From the NCBI RefSeq assembly GCF_002807015.1, contig NZ_NIPO01000001.1:182961-246960 (forward strand): 64,000 nt of DNA. The letters run 5' to 3'. Within the stretch, counting starts at the first letter, position 1; each line of letters starts with the position of its first letter. Position numbers and translations under genes: made by a program. The notes beneath the pieces are model-generated. The model made no database searches, was not told the origin of the DNA, and saw only the letters and a program-made list of their open reading frames with translations. Positions 8,462-16,153 of the stretch are shown one piece after another. The stretch is from Avrilella dinanensis. GTDB taxonomy: Bacteria > Bacteroidota > Bacteroidia > Flavobacteriales > Flavobacteriaceae.

Positions 8462-9106
8462 TTATTCTGACAAAGCTTTTAAAATATCCCAAACATGATC
8501 TTTTCCATATTCGCCAAAATAACAGGCATACTGCCCTTTTTCGTTAATAATTGCAAAACTTCCACAAGGATAATGATGTTTAAAAAAGAGCTTTTCAATA
8601 ATACCGTCGGGGTCTTTGTACCATTTTAATATTCCTTCATACTTTTCAAGTCCGGTTGATTCTTTGTAAATGTATATCGGTTTGGTTTGAGCTATTTCCC
8701 TAACCTTTTTTTCTAACTCCCGATACCATTTCTTTCTATCTCTTCTATTCGACAATGCAGAGGCATTACAAGGGTCTTGCCCTGGATAATAAATAATTAC
8801 CAGTGGTTTTTCCCAGTCAACTCCTTCATCATCTTCCACACTCGATTTCAACATTTTTACGAGCATTGCTCTGTCTGAAACTTCGCCAGCGTCCAAACGG
8901 TTGATTAACCTCTTGTGATTCAATGAATCGCCCTGAATAGTCAAAAGTTGCCGAATTGACATTCTCTTTTTTTCAAACTCCTCTTGTGAAATTTCTTTAT
9001 TGGTTTCATCGAAGTACCTCATGTTCTTTTGCTGGGCGTATGATTTCAAACCAAACAAACACAAAAACAGAATCGCAACGAAACTTTTTCTATAACAATT
9101 ATTCAT
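8462..9106 (-). CDS. Exported protein of unknown function, possibly thioredoxin-fold
   Basis: A 214-residue protein with a signal peptide (hydrophobic residues 9-23, ending KSYAQQ), so periplasmic. The N-terminal third is charged and helical (NKEISQEEFEKKRMSIRQLL). The second half reads KPLVIIYYPGQDPCNAS, later YPCGSFAIINEKGQYACYFGEYG, an order of strands and helices reminiscent of a thioredoxin fold but without a CXXC motif; its cysteines are spread out. No family was recognised with confidence. It is followed by leuS 72 bases downstream and preceded by the thioredoxin-like gene at 9145, all on the same strand. Confidence 0.65.
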   Translation of the reverse strand: MNNCYRKSFVAILFLCLFGLKSYAQQKNMRYFDETNKEISQEEFEKKRMSIRQLLTIQGDSLNHKRLINRLDAGEVSDRAMLVKMLKSSVEDDEGVDWEKPLVIIYYPGQDPCNASALSNRRDRKKWYRELEKKVREIAQTKPIYIYKESTGLEKYEGILKWYKDPDGIIEKLFFKHHYPCGSFAIINEKGQYACYFGEYGKDHVWDILKALSE

Positions 9107-9144
9107 ATTCTCCGGATTTCTTTTCCAACCACAAAAATAAGCAA

Positions 9145-9744
9145 TTATAACCTTGATAGCAATTCTATCATTTCTTTCTGCACAGAAACGCCTTTGTCTT
9201 TGTTATACCAAACCTGTAAAGCCGTTTTTACTTCATCGGTGATTCCGCCATATTGTTCTTTCAGACCATGTATCAATTCAATCGCTTCCTGCGGTCTTGG
9301 TCCCCAGACAAACAATTCTTTTTCCATACCTTCAGAAACAGCGATTAGTTTAGGAATCGAACGTCCTCCGTTGGTCAGGTATTTTTGCATCAAATCGTCG
9401 TTGTCGTCACGCAAAACCAGCCGAAAATCAATCAACGGATTTTCGTCAGCTATCTTTTTCAAAACCGGGATATTCTGTGCTGCATCGCCACACCAACTTT
9501 CCGTCAATATCAGCCAAATCTGTTTTTCGCTGACTTTTTTTACCGCTTCGGTCACTTCCGGAAACAGTTTTTGGGTTTTGTCCAAACGGTTCATTCTGGT
9601 TCGGTTGAGTTTGGTAAAATCAGTCAGCATATCGTTTTGTTCGTGTCCGGTAGAACGGTTTTGAGCAATCATTTCGTCGATTAATCTTAAATAATCGTTA
9701 TAAGACATCGAATTTTCCCACGCAGTTTGGTATATCGTTTTCAT
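9145..9744 (-). CDS. Thioredoxin-family protein with a single active-site cysteine (WCGDA)
   Basis: A 199-residue cytoplasmic protein. After a helical N-terminus comes a thioredoxin-like core: IWLILTESWCGDAAQNIPVL, then LIDFRLVLRDDND and GGRSIPKLIAV with the usual cis-Pro (SIP). The site that is CXXC in thioredoxins is CGDA here, so a single cysteine remains. This variant is common in Bacteroidota and Firmicutes thioredoxin-like proteins and suggests a role in thiol exchange or bacillithiol-type chemistry rather than classic disulfide reduction (inference). A -7 box TATTTTTG lies on this strand at 9761-9768, 16 bases upstream of the ATG. Confidence 0.8.
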   Translation of the reverse strand: MKTIYQTAWENSMSYNDYLRLIDEMIAQNRSTGHEQNDMLTDFTKLNRTRMNRLDKTQKLFPEVTEAVKKVSEKQIWLILTESWCGDAAQNIPVLKKIADENPLIDFRLVLRDDNDDLMQKYLTNGGRSIPKLIAVSEGMEKELFVWGPRPQEAIELIHGLKEQYGGITDEVKTALQVWYNKDKGVSVQKEMIELLSRL

Positions 9745-9760
9745 TATTTGTAATTTTAGG

Positions 9761-9768
9761 CAAAAATA
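9761..9768 (-). promoter_or_regulatory. -7 promoter box of the thioredoxin-like gene
   Basis: Minus-strand TATTTTTG fits TAnnTTTG and sits 16 bases before the ATG at 9744, in the 50-base divergent gap to the patatin gene. Confidence 0.45.
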
Positions 9769-9794
9769 TAAATTTATACTTGGTTTAACCTCTT

Positions 9795-10583
9795 ATGAAC
9801 AATAAATCAACGATATTCGGACTTGCTTTGTCTGGCGGCGGATACAAAGGAATCGCCCATGCAGGCGTATTGGAATTCCTGAACGAACAGGATATTTTCC
9901 CGGAAATTATTTCCGGAACCAGTGCCGGTGCTATTGTGGGCGGACTGTATGCGAACGGGAAAAAACCAAAAGAAATACTTGATTTTTTTAAATCGGTTAG
10001 TTTGTTCAGATGGTCACATTTGTCGTTCCGGAAAGCCGGTTTCTTCGATGCAGACCAGTTTGCCAAGTATCTTTCCAAAGAATTCGAAGATAAAAAAATC
10101 GGCGATTTGAATGCAGAATTATACATTTCTGCTACCGAAATTGAGCATGGAAAACTAAAAATTTTCCACAAAAACACACCGGTTGTTCCGGCAATTCTGG
10201 CGTCGAGTGCTTTTCCGGGTGTTTTTTCGCCGATTTCTATCAACGGACGGATTTACAGTGACGGTGGCATTCTGAACAATTATCCGGTCAATACCATTCA
10301 GGGACGTTGCGATTTTTTGATTGGCAGTAATGTCAATCCTGTGCTGATACAAAATCCGCCACATTTTTCTTCAATAAAATCGGTGGCTTTCCGGGCATTT
10401 GAAATTATGATGAGGCAAAACACTTTTCCGCAAAACGAACTGTGTGACTGGCATATCCAACCCGAAGCGTTGGCGGATTACAAAACTTTTGAAACCTCAA
10501 AAAAACGCATGGACGAAATTTTTGATATTGGCTACCAAACCGCAAAAGCCAATTTTGAACAAATAAAAGACAAATTGGATTAA
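9795..10583 (+). CDS. Patatin-like phospholipase
   Basis: A 262-residue protein of the patatin/RssA type. The oxyanion loop SGGGYKGIAHAGVLEFL is at residues 14-30, the nucleophile serine lies in GTSAG (about 41-45), and the catalytic aspartate in SDGGILNNYP (about 154-163), so the Ser-Asp dyad is complete. No signal peptide, so probably cytoplasmic and acting on membrane lipids as a lipid acyl hydrolase. Its stop overlaps the start of the next gene by one base (TAATG at 10581-10585), implying translational coupling to the HMA-AraC regulator. That is unexpected functionally and may simply mark where the metal island joins. Confidence 0.9.
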   Translation: MNNKSTIFGLALSGGGYKGIAHAGVLEFLNEQDIFPEIISGTSAGAIVGGLYANGKKPKEILDFFKSVSLFRWSHLSFRKAGFFDADQFAKYLSKEFEDKKIGDLNAELYISATEIEHGKLKIFHKNTPVVPAILASSAFPGVFSPISINGRIYSDGGILNNYPVNTIQGRCDFLIGSNVNPVLIQNPPHFSSIKSVAFRAFEIMMRQNTFPQNELCDWHIQPEALADYKTFETSKKRMDEIFDIGYQTAKANFEQIKDKLD

Positions 10584-11155
10584 TGATGCAAAACGCTAAA
10601 ATCAATATAAAAAATATGGTCTGTAACCGTTGTATTATGGTAGTACAGAATGAATTGGACAAACTCGGTTTCGATGTAAAAAACATCAAATTGGGCGAAG
10701 TAATATTGGACAAAGAACCCACACCCGAAGAAATAAAGAAATTAGAGAAAGCCCTGATTCCATTAGGTTTTGAAATCATTGATGATAAAAAAAGTCGTAT
10801 CATTGAACAGATAAAAAATGTAATTATTGATTTGGTTCATCATCAGGACAACGACAGCAAAACTAATCTTTCAGAGGTGCTAAGTGAAAAGCTAAACCAC
10901 GATTATAACTATCTGTCCAACCTGTTTTCCGAAGTCGAAGGCACAACTATTGAAAAATATTTTATTGCCCAAAAGGTAGAAAAGGTAAAAGAATTGTTGG
11001 TTTACGATGAATTGTCTTTAAGCGAAATTGCTTTCCGGTTGAACTATTCGAGCGTAGCCTATTTAAGCAATCAATTCAAAAAAGTTACAGGGCTTACACC
11101 AAGTCATTTCAAACAAATAAAGGAAGATAAAAGGAAGCCGTTAGATGAGGTGTAA
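10583..11155 (+). CDS. AraC-family regulator with N-terminal heavy-metal-associated domain
   Basis: 190 residues in two parts. Residues 5-70 form a heavy-metal-associated (HMA, ferredoxin-like) domain with the metal motif NMVCNRCIMVVQNELDKLGF; Cys13 and Cys16 would bind a soft metal such as Cu(I). Residues about 85-180 form the AraC double helix-turn-helix, ending with LSLSEIAFRLNYSSVAYLSN and FKKVTGLTPSHF. The usual cupin sensor domain is absent, so the HMA part probably senses the metal. It heads the copper island with CopA 1.9 kb downstream. The start is ATGATG at 10583-10588; either Met is possible. The domain assignment is firm; the inducer is inferred. Confidence 0.85.
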   Translation: MMQNAKINIKNMVCNRCIMVVQNELDKLGFDVKNIKLGEVILDKEPTPEEIKKLEKALIPLGFEIIDDKKSRIIEQIKNVIIDLVHHQDNDSKTNLSEVLSEKLNHDYNYLSNLFSEVEGTTIEKYFIAQKVEKVKELLVYDELSLSEIAFRLNYSSVAYLSNQFKKVTGLTPSHFKQIKEDKRKPLDEV

Positions 11156-11167
11156 ATGCCACACTGC

Positions 11168-11201
11168 AACAAAACAGTTAAGATTTTGTTTAATTTATAA
11201 C
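11168..11201 (+). promoter_or_regulatory. Repeated island promoter/operator motif, copy 1
   Basis: Contains AGTTAAGATTTTGTTTAATT preceded by CAACAAAAC, 17 bases before the ATG at 11218. Related sequences precede 11648, 12339 and 13032. Confidence 0.45.
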
Positions 11202-11217
11202 TTAAAAATTCAAAAAA

Positions 11218-11523
11218 ATGATTGTAGTAAAAGTAACGTACACCGTAAACGATGAGTATGTAAATATGAACAAAGAAATGATACAAGCGTTTCTAACAGA
11301 TTTCAAAAAATTAGACGGCACACAATTTTTGTATTCTATTCTTCAAAGTGAAGACGGAAAAACATTTATCCATATTTCGCAATACAAAAACAAAGAGATA
11401 CAGCAAATTTTATTAAACACACAGAGTTTTCTTCGTTTCCAAGAGCAACGAGATAAAAACCTTGCTTCCGACCCAAAAATTGAATTTCTAAATTATGTTG
11501 GAGCTTCAAAAGAAGTGTTTTAA
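11218..11523 (+). CDS. Small ABM-like protein of unknown function
   Basis: A 101-residue soluble protein. The layout (strand MIVVKVTYTVN, helix NKEMIQAFLTDFKKL, strand QFLYSILQSEDGKTFIHISQY, helix QQILLNTQSFLRFQEQR) fits the dimeric alpha+beta barrel of antibiotic-biosynthesis-monooxygenase-like proteins, but no catalytic residues can be assigned. It lies between the HMA-AraC gene and the transposase-like gene and has its own promoter-like region with the island motif. Function is not known; a role linked to metal stress is only guilt by association. Confidence 0.65.
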   Translation: MIVVKVTYTVNDEYVNMNKEMIQAFLTDFKKLDGTQFLYSILQSEDGKTFIHISQYKNKEIQQILLNTQSFLRFQEQRDKNLASDPKIEFLNYVGASKEVF

Positions 11524-11593
11524 AAATAGTTTAGCCCCGAATTTTTTCGAGGCTTTTTCATTCCCCAAAATGTAACGTCCTGAAATAACACAG

Positions 11594-11629
11594 CAACAAA
11601 ATAGCTAAGGTTTTTGTTTAACTTTACAA
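11594..11629 (+). promoter_or_regulatory. Repeated island promoter/operator motif, copy 2
   Basis: CAACAAAATAGCTAAGGTTT followed by TTGTTTAACTTTACAAG, 18 bases before the transposase-like ATG at 11648. Close match to copy 1. Confidence 0.45.
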
Positions 11630-11647
11630 GGTCGATAAAACAAAAAT

Positions 11648-12100
11648 ATGTCACAATCTCTATCACAATTACATGTACACATTATCTTTCACACGAAATA
11701 TAATGAACCTTTAATCAGACCCGAAGTTGAGGCGGAATTGTATGCGTATATCGGAGGTATAATAAAGGAAAACGGTTCTGTCCCGATAAAAATCAACGGA
11801 ACGGAAGACCATATTCATATTTTGGCAACAATGTCGAAAAACATTGCTTTGGCAAAATTTGTAGAAGAAATCAAACGCAACAGCAGTCGTTGGATAAAAA
11901 CCAAAGGCGAGGAATATCAGCATTTTGCGTGGCAAGGTGGATATGCGGGATATTCGGTTAGCCAATCGGTGGTGGAACGGGTAAAGAAATACATAGAAAA
12001 CCAAAAGGAACACCATAAAAAGGTTTCGTTTCGGGACGAATATGTACAATTCCTGTCCGAATACGGAATTGATTTTGATGAAAATTATTTGTGGACGTAA
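11648..12100 (+). CDS. IS200/IS605-type Y1 transposase (RAYT-like)
   Basis: A 150-residue HUH single-strand transposase. The metal-binding motif is DHIHIL (about residues 57-62), preceded by GSVPIKINGTE, and the catalytic tyrosine is probably in VKKYIENQKEHHKK (about 116-129). The opening LSQLHVHIIFHTKYNEPLI is typical of the family. It has no accompanying TnpB gene, and a cluster of short hairpins lies directly downstream, so it fits a domesticated REP-associated tyrosine transposase better than a free IS200. The gene appears intact. Such enzymes cut and join hairpin-bearing single-stranded DNA (family knowledge). Confidence 0.88.
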   Translation: MSQSLSQLHVHIIFHTKYNEPLIRPEVEAELYAYIGGIIKENGSVPIKINGTEDHIHILATMSKNIALAKFVEEIKRNSSRWIKTKGEEYQHFAWQGGYAGYSVSQSVVERVKKYIENQKEHHKKVSFRDEYVQFLSEYGIDFDENYLWT

Positions 12101-12103
12101 TAT

Positions 12104-12270
12104 GTTGCCCAAGGCGTTGCCATTGGGCTAATTGTATAAAAGGCTTTCAGCCTTTTGCGAAATAAAGCAGGGTTTCCCTGAAAGGGAAATATATGTTAAC
12201 CCAGAGCATCGCTCTGGAAAAACGAGGAGTAACGTAAGAACGCCCTGAAAGGGCAGCATATGATAACCCA
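12104..12270 (+). repeat. Cluster of five short hairpins downstream of the RAYT-like gene
   Basis: Five inverted repeats follow within 170 bases: GCCCAA...TTGGGC (12107-12128 region), AAAAGGCT-TTC-AGCCTTTT (12138-12156), CAGGG-TTT-CCCTG with TTTCCCT-GA-AGGGAAA (12168-12188), CCAGAG-CATCG-CTCTGG (12201-12217) and GCCCT-GAA-AGGGC (12242-12254). A partly conserved ATATGTTAACCCA / ATATGATAACCCA follows the third and fifth. This resembles REP/BIME material mobilised by RAYT enzymes. Confidence 0.65.
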
Positions 12271-12272
12271 AC

Positions 12273-12304
12273 GGCAAATCAGTTAAGGTTTGTTTAATTT
12301 TGTA
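12273..12304 (+). promoter_or_regulatory. Repeated island promoter/operator motif, copy 3, with -7 box
   Basis: AGTTAAGGTTTGTTTAATTT runs into a -7 box TAATTTTG (12295-12302), 36 bases before the GNAT start at 12339. Confidence 0.5.
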
Positions 12305-12338
12305 GAATGTAAATAATACAAAACCGCAGGCATAAAAT

Positions 12339-12935
12339 ATGACAAGAGAACATATAGAAACAGAATTTTTATCATTACTGCGATTTGAACCACTGACAAA
12401 AAACAATTGGAACAAATTTGTGCAACTCTTTGGCACGAAAGGAGCTTGTGGAAATTGCTGGTGTATGTCATTTCGGCTTTCAAAAACCGATTTTGACGAG
12501 GGCAAAATAAATGACGGAAACAAAAACGCAATGAAAGAATTGGTTTGGAATAATGAGCCATTAGGATTGCTCTGCTTTTATGAAGATGTTCCGATTGCGT
12601 GGTGTGCATTTGCACCGAGAGAAAATTTTTCTAAACTTCAAAAATCGAGAGTACACAAACCGATTGACGACAAACAGGTTTGGTCTGTTCCCTGCATGTT
12701 TATCGCAAAAGATTTTAGGCGGCAAGGTGTTTCCGTTGAGCTTCTGAAAGGGCTTATCAACTATGCCAAAGCTCAGAAAATTAAAATCATTGAAGCATAC
12801 CCAACAATTCCGACACAAGAAAAATTGCCTGACGCTTTTGCTTGGATTGGTTTATACAAATCCTTTGAAAGAGCAGGTTTTGAAATCGTTGACCGAACTT
12901 CAAAAAATCGTCCAATGGTTCGTTATTACACTTAA
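12339..12935 (+). CDS. GNAT family N-acetyltransferase with Cys-rich N-terminus
   Basis: 198 residues. The acetyl-CoA site shows as VPCMFIAKDFRRQGVSVELLKGLINYA (Q/RxxG-type motif A, about residues 120-146), preceded by the strand PIAWCAFAPRE and followed by KIIEAYP and the closing FERAGFEIVDRT strand-helix-strand. Near the N-terminus GACGNCWCM (about 36-44) puts three cysteines in a row, a feature of one GNAT subgroup; metal binding there is possible but unproved. Substrate is unknown. It sits inside the metal island between the hairpin cluster and copA and has its own promoter carrying the island motif. Confidence 0.85.
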   Translation: MTREHIETEFLSLLRFEPLTKNNWNKFVQLFGTKGACGNCWCMSFRLSKTDFDEGKINDGNKNAMKELVWNNEPLGLLCFYEDVPIAWCAFAPRENFSKLQKSRVHKPIDDKQVWSVPCMFIAKDFRRQGVSVELLKGLINYAKAQKIKIIEAYPTIPTQEKLPDAFAWIGLYKSFERAGFEIVDRTSKNRPMVRYYT

Positions 12936-12976
12936 TTCCCTCCAAAATATTACAAATCTTTCTCAAAATTCTATAA

Positions 12977-13009
12977 CAATCTACGCTAAAAGATTTGCCA
13001 ATTTTGCAG
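12977..13009 (+). promoter_or_regulatory. Island motif, divergent copy 4, upstream of copA
   Basis: CGCTAAAAGATTTGCCAATT followed by TTGCAG, 22 bases before the copA ATG at 13032; it keeps the CTAA-GATTTG-AATTT pattern of the other copies. Confidence 0.4.
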
Positions 13010-13031
13010 TGTAAAACAAAACACCAGCATT

Positions 13032-15254
13032 ATGGCAACAAAAAATCAAAATACAATCACGCAGACTTTCCCTGTTTTGGGAATGACCTGTGCTTCCTGT
13101 GCGAGCAGTGCCGAAAGTATTGTAAAGCATCAGGAAGGCGTAGTGAGTTCTTCCGTGAACTTCGCAACGGGCAATCTCACGGTGGAATATTTACCCGACA
13201 TGACCGATGCAACCCAACTGCAAAAAGCCGTGCAATCCGCCGGTTACGACCTTTTACTTGAAGACGAAAGCAAGCAACAGGAAACATTAGAAACCATTCA
13301 CGCCGAAAAATTCCAAAAGCTGAAAACCAAAACCATTTGGGCAGTTCTTTTGTCCTTACCTGTGGTCGTTATCGGAATGTTTTTTATGAATATGCCTTAT
13401 GCCAATGAAATAATGTGGTTGTTCTCAACGCCCGTAGTTATTTGGTTAGGTCGTGATTTTTTCGTCAATGCGTGGAAACAGGCCAAACACCGTTCCGCCA
13501 ATATGGACACTTTAGTAGCGTTAAGCACAGGAATTGCTTATCTGTTCAGTGTTTTCAATATGTTATTTGCCGATTTTTGGCATCAAAGAGGTTTACACGC
13601 ACACGTTTATTTTGAAGCAGCTGCCGTAATTATCACATTCATTCTTTTGGGTAAATTGTTGGAAGAAAGAGCCAAAGGCAATACTTCATCAGCGATTAAA
13701 AAACTGATGGGTTTACAGCCGAAAACCGTTATCGTGATAGAAGCCGACGGCACGGAAAGACAAAAGCCGATTGAAGACGTAAACGCAGGCGATATTATTT
13801 TGGTAAAGCCTGGCGAAAAAATCGCAGTGGACGGAATGGTTGTTTCGGGCAATTCGTATGTGGACGAAAGTATGTTGAGTGGCGAACCTGTTCCTGTGCT
13901 GAAAAAAGAAAACGAAAAAGTGTTTGCAGGAACAATTAACCAAAAAGGAAGCTTCCAATTCAAAGCCGTTAAAGTTGGGAAAGAAACAATGCTTGCTCAA
14001 ATCATCAAAATGGTGCAGGACGCACAAGGCAGTAAAGCACCCGTTCAGAAATTGGTGGATAAAATCGCGGGAATTTTCGTTCCTGTGGTAATGGGAATTG
14101 CCGTCTTGACATTCGTTTTATGGTTCTTTTTAGGTGGCGAAAACGGCGTTGTGCAGGGATTGTTAGCCGCCGTTACGGTATTGGTTATCGCTTGTCCGTG
14201 TGCATTGGGATTGGCTACACCTACGGCGATTATGGTTGGCGTTGGCAAAGGTGCGGAACAAGGTATTTTGATAAAAGATGCCGAAAGTTTGGAATTAGCC
14301 AAAAAAGTGGATGCTATTATTTTGGACAAAACAGGAACGATTACAGAGGGAAGACCGCAGGTAACAGGTATCGAATGGCTGAACAATGACGATACGACCA
14401 AAGATATTTTATTGAGCATCGAAAAGCAATCCGAACATCCATTGGCAGAAGCGGTTGTCAATCACTTTGGCAAGATTTCGAACTTTACCAAAGTCGAAAA
14501 CTTCGACAGCATCACAGGCAAAGGAGCGAAAGCCGACCACAACAACGAAACCTATTTTGTAGGAAACATAAAACTGCTGGCAGAAAATAACATCAGCATT
14601 GCCGAACAACTGCAAAACCAAGCCGATGAATGGGGCAAACAGTCCAAAACCGTGATTTGGTTTGCCAACAGCCAACAGGCACTTTCTGTAGTGGCTATTT
14701 CCGATAAAATCAAAGAAACATCGGTACAGGCTATCAAAGAAATGCAGGATATGGGCATCGACCTGTATATGCTCACGGGCGACAACGAAGCAACCGCCAA
14801 AGCTATTGCCTCGCAGACAGCTATTAAGCACTACAAAGCCGAAGTATTGCCACAGCACAAAGCCGATTTTGTGAAAGAACTGCAAGCACAGGGCAAAGTG
14901 GTAGCAATGGTTGGGGACGGCATCAATGACAGTACAGCTTTGGCAACTGCCGATGTAAGTATTGCAATGGGCAAAGGTTCAGACATCGCAATGGACGTGG
15001 CGAAAATGACCATTATTTCATCAGATTTGACAAAAATCCCGAAAGCCATAAAATTGTCGAAACAGACCGTTGCCACTATCAAGCAAAACCTGTTTTGGGC
15101 GTTCATCTACAACCTTATTGGCATTCCCGTTGCCGCAGGTATTCTTTACCCAATCAACGGTTTCCTGCTCAACCCGATGATTGCAGGTGCAGCAATGGCG
15201 TTGAGCAGCGTGAGTGTGGTAAGCAACAGTTTGCGGTTGAAGTGGAAGAGGTAA
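13032..15254 (+). CDS. copA: Copper-translocating P-type ATPase
   Basis: A 740-residue P1B-1 ATPase exporting Cu(I) from the cytoplasm. One N-terminal HMA domain carries GMTCASCASS (about residues 17-26). Membrane helices follow, with the ion-binding CPC in IACPCALGLATPTA, the phosphorylated Asp in DKTGT, the TGES-equivalent loop LSGEPVPV, and the hinge GDGINDS. The C-terminal membrane pair holds YNLIGIPVAAG and the ending MALSSVSVVSNSLRLK, both copper-ATPase signatures. It is complete and the centrepiece of the island; a small HMA protein follows 99 bases later. The upstream sequence carries a diverged form of the island motif. Silver may also be transported, as in many family members. Confidence 0.95.
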   Translation: MATKNQNTITQTFPVLGMTCASCASSAESIVKHQEGVVSSSVNFATGNLTVEYLPDMTDATQLQKAVQSAGYDLLLEDESKQQETLETIHAEKFQKLKTKTIWAVLLSLPVVVIGMFFMNMPYANEIMWLFSTPVVIWLGRDFFVNAWKQAKHRSANMDTLVALSTGIAYLFSVFNMLFADFWHQRGLHAHVYFEAAAVIITFILLGKLLEERAKGNTSSAIKKLMGLQPKTVIVIEADGTERQKPIEDVNAGDIILVKPGEKIAVDGMVVSGNSYVDESMLSGEPVPVLKKENEKVFAGTINQKGSFQFKAVKVGKETMLAQIIKMVQDAQGSKAPVQKLVDKIAGIFVPVVMGIAVLTFVLWFFLGGENGVVQGLLAAVTVLVIACPCALGLATPTAIMVGVGKGAEQGILIKDAESLELAKKVDAIILDKTGTITEGRPQVTGIEWLNNDDTTKDILLSIEKQSEHPLAEAVVNHFGKISNFTKVENFDSITGKGAKADHNNETYFVGNIKLLAENNISIAEQLQNQADEWGKQSKTVIWFANSQQALSVVAISDKIKETSVQAIKEMQDMGIDLYMLTGDNEATAKAIASQTAIKHYKAEVLPQHKADFVKELQAQGKVVAMVGDGINDSTALATADVSIAMGKGSDIAMDVAKMTIISSDLTKIPKAIKLSKQTVATIKQNLFWAFIYNLIGIPVAAGILYPINGFLLNPMIAGAAMALSSVSVVSNSLRLKWKR

Positions 15255-15353
15255 ATCAGTAAATATCACAAATCTTACACGGAATATTATAACTAAGGTT
15301 CCGGGCAATTACTCGAAATTTGTAATATCAAATAACAATTAAATTTTAAAAAA

Positions 15354-15575
15354 ATGGAAAATAAAGAATTTCAATTTAAGACAAACCTTAATTGCGGAGG
15401 TTGTGTATCAAAAGTTCAGTCTGATTTGGATAATGCTGAAGGTGTCTGCCATTGGAATGTAGATACGGACAGTTCGGACAAAATCCTTACCGTAAATTCA
15501 AAGGGGATTACAGAAGATGAAGTAGTAGCCATTATCAAAAGCAAAGGCTTCAAAATAGAGCCTTTAAATGCTTAA
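15354..15575 (+). CDS. Small HMA-domain copper chaperone-like protein
   Basis: A 73-residue single HMA domain: metal motif NCGGCVSKVQSDLDNAEGV (Cys at about residues 14 and 17), ending KGFKIEPLNA. It fits the CopZ/Atx1 class that hands Cu(I) to CopA, and its place right after copA supports this. Upstream lies CTAAGGTT followed by AAATTTG, possibly a weaker form of the island promoter. A hairpin terminator-like sequence follows the gene, so it is probably transcribed separately from, or as the end of, the copA unit. Confidence 0.85.
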   Translation: MENKEFQFKTNLNCGGCVSKVQSDLDNAEGVCHWNVDTDSSDKILTVNSKGITEDEVVAIIKSKGFKIEPLNA

Positions 15576-15578
15576 TCT

Positions 15579-15613
15579 AAAGAACTCTCCGGGGTTCTGC
15601 TTCGGGGTTCTTT
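15579..15613 (+). terminator. Hairpin after the HMA chaperone gene
   Basis: Arms AAAGAAC (15579-15585) and GTTCTTT (15607-15613) with a GC-rich interior and a short T-rich tail; probably a rho-independent terminator. Confidence 0.5.
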
Positions 15614-15642
15614 GTTTATTTAATAGTTAAAAAATCAGAACG

Positions 15643-16086
15643 ATGAAAAAATTAGTTTTTATATGGATAATGTTGTCTGGATTTTCAACATTTGCCCAAA
15701 ACACAAAATTGCACTACGACAATTATATCAACGCAAAAACGGCATTGGTAAACAGCGATAACAAAACAGCAGAAAAAGCTATCAGTACTTTTTATGAAGC
15801 TATAAAGAACGATGATAATTTTACCCAAAAGGCACAGTTGCAAAAAGCTGCCGAGAAACTTACCAAAGCAAGTAATGACCTCGAAAAGCAGAGAGCCGCA
15901 TTCAACGAAGTTTCTACTATAATGTGGAAATTGGTAAAAAATTCTGACAAGGTAAATCACGTAGTGTACTATCAATACTGCCCGATGAAAAAATCTTATT
16001 GGTTGAGCAACGAAAAGGAAATCAAAAATCCTTATTACGGTTCGTCAATGCTTACCTGTGGTAAAGTAGCGGAAACTAAAAAATAA
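15643..16086 (+). CDS. Exported DUF3347-type copper-binding protein
   Basis: 147 residues with a signal peptide (MKKLVFIWIMLSGFSTFAQN). The mature protein is a helical bundle (YDNYINAKTALVNSDN, AAEKLTKASNDLEKQRAAF) ending in a Cys/Met/His region: HVVYYQYCPMKKSYWLSNEK and YYGSSMLTCG. This is the signature of DUF3347 proteins, which accompany CusB/copper resistance loci and probably bind copper in the periplasm. Here the gene stands between the chaperone and the multicopper oxidase, where it may buffer or deliver periplasmic Cu(I). A strong hairpin lies between it and the oxidase gene. Confidence 0.8.
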   Translation: MKKLVFIWIMLSGFSTFAQNTKLHYDNYINAKTALVNSDNKTAEKAISTFYEAIKNDDNFTQKAQLQKAAEKLTKASNDLEKQRAAFNEVSTIMWKLVKNSDKVNHVVYYQYCPMKKSYWLSNEKEIKNPYYGSSMLTCGKVAETKK

Positions 16087-16092
16087 TTTAAA

Positions 16093-16126
16093 AACAAGGG
16101 CATTGTCTTGCAGACAATACCTTGTT
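16093..16126 (+). promoter_or_regulatory. Strong two-step hairpin between DUF3347 and multicopper oxidase genes
   Basis: Outer arms AACAAGG / CCTTGTT and inner arms ATTGTCT / AGACAAT enclose loop TGC. No T-run follows, so an mRNA stability or processing element is as likely as a terminator. Confidence 0.45.
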
Positions 16127-16153
16127 AATTCACAATAAACATAGTATTATAAT

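Noticed and set aside
14045..14885. Two long minus-strand frames opposite copA
   Set aside because: Shadows of copA codon usage; composition is Ser/Thr/Asn-rich and no recognisable domain.
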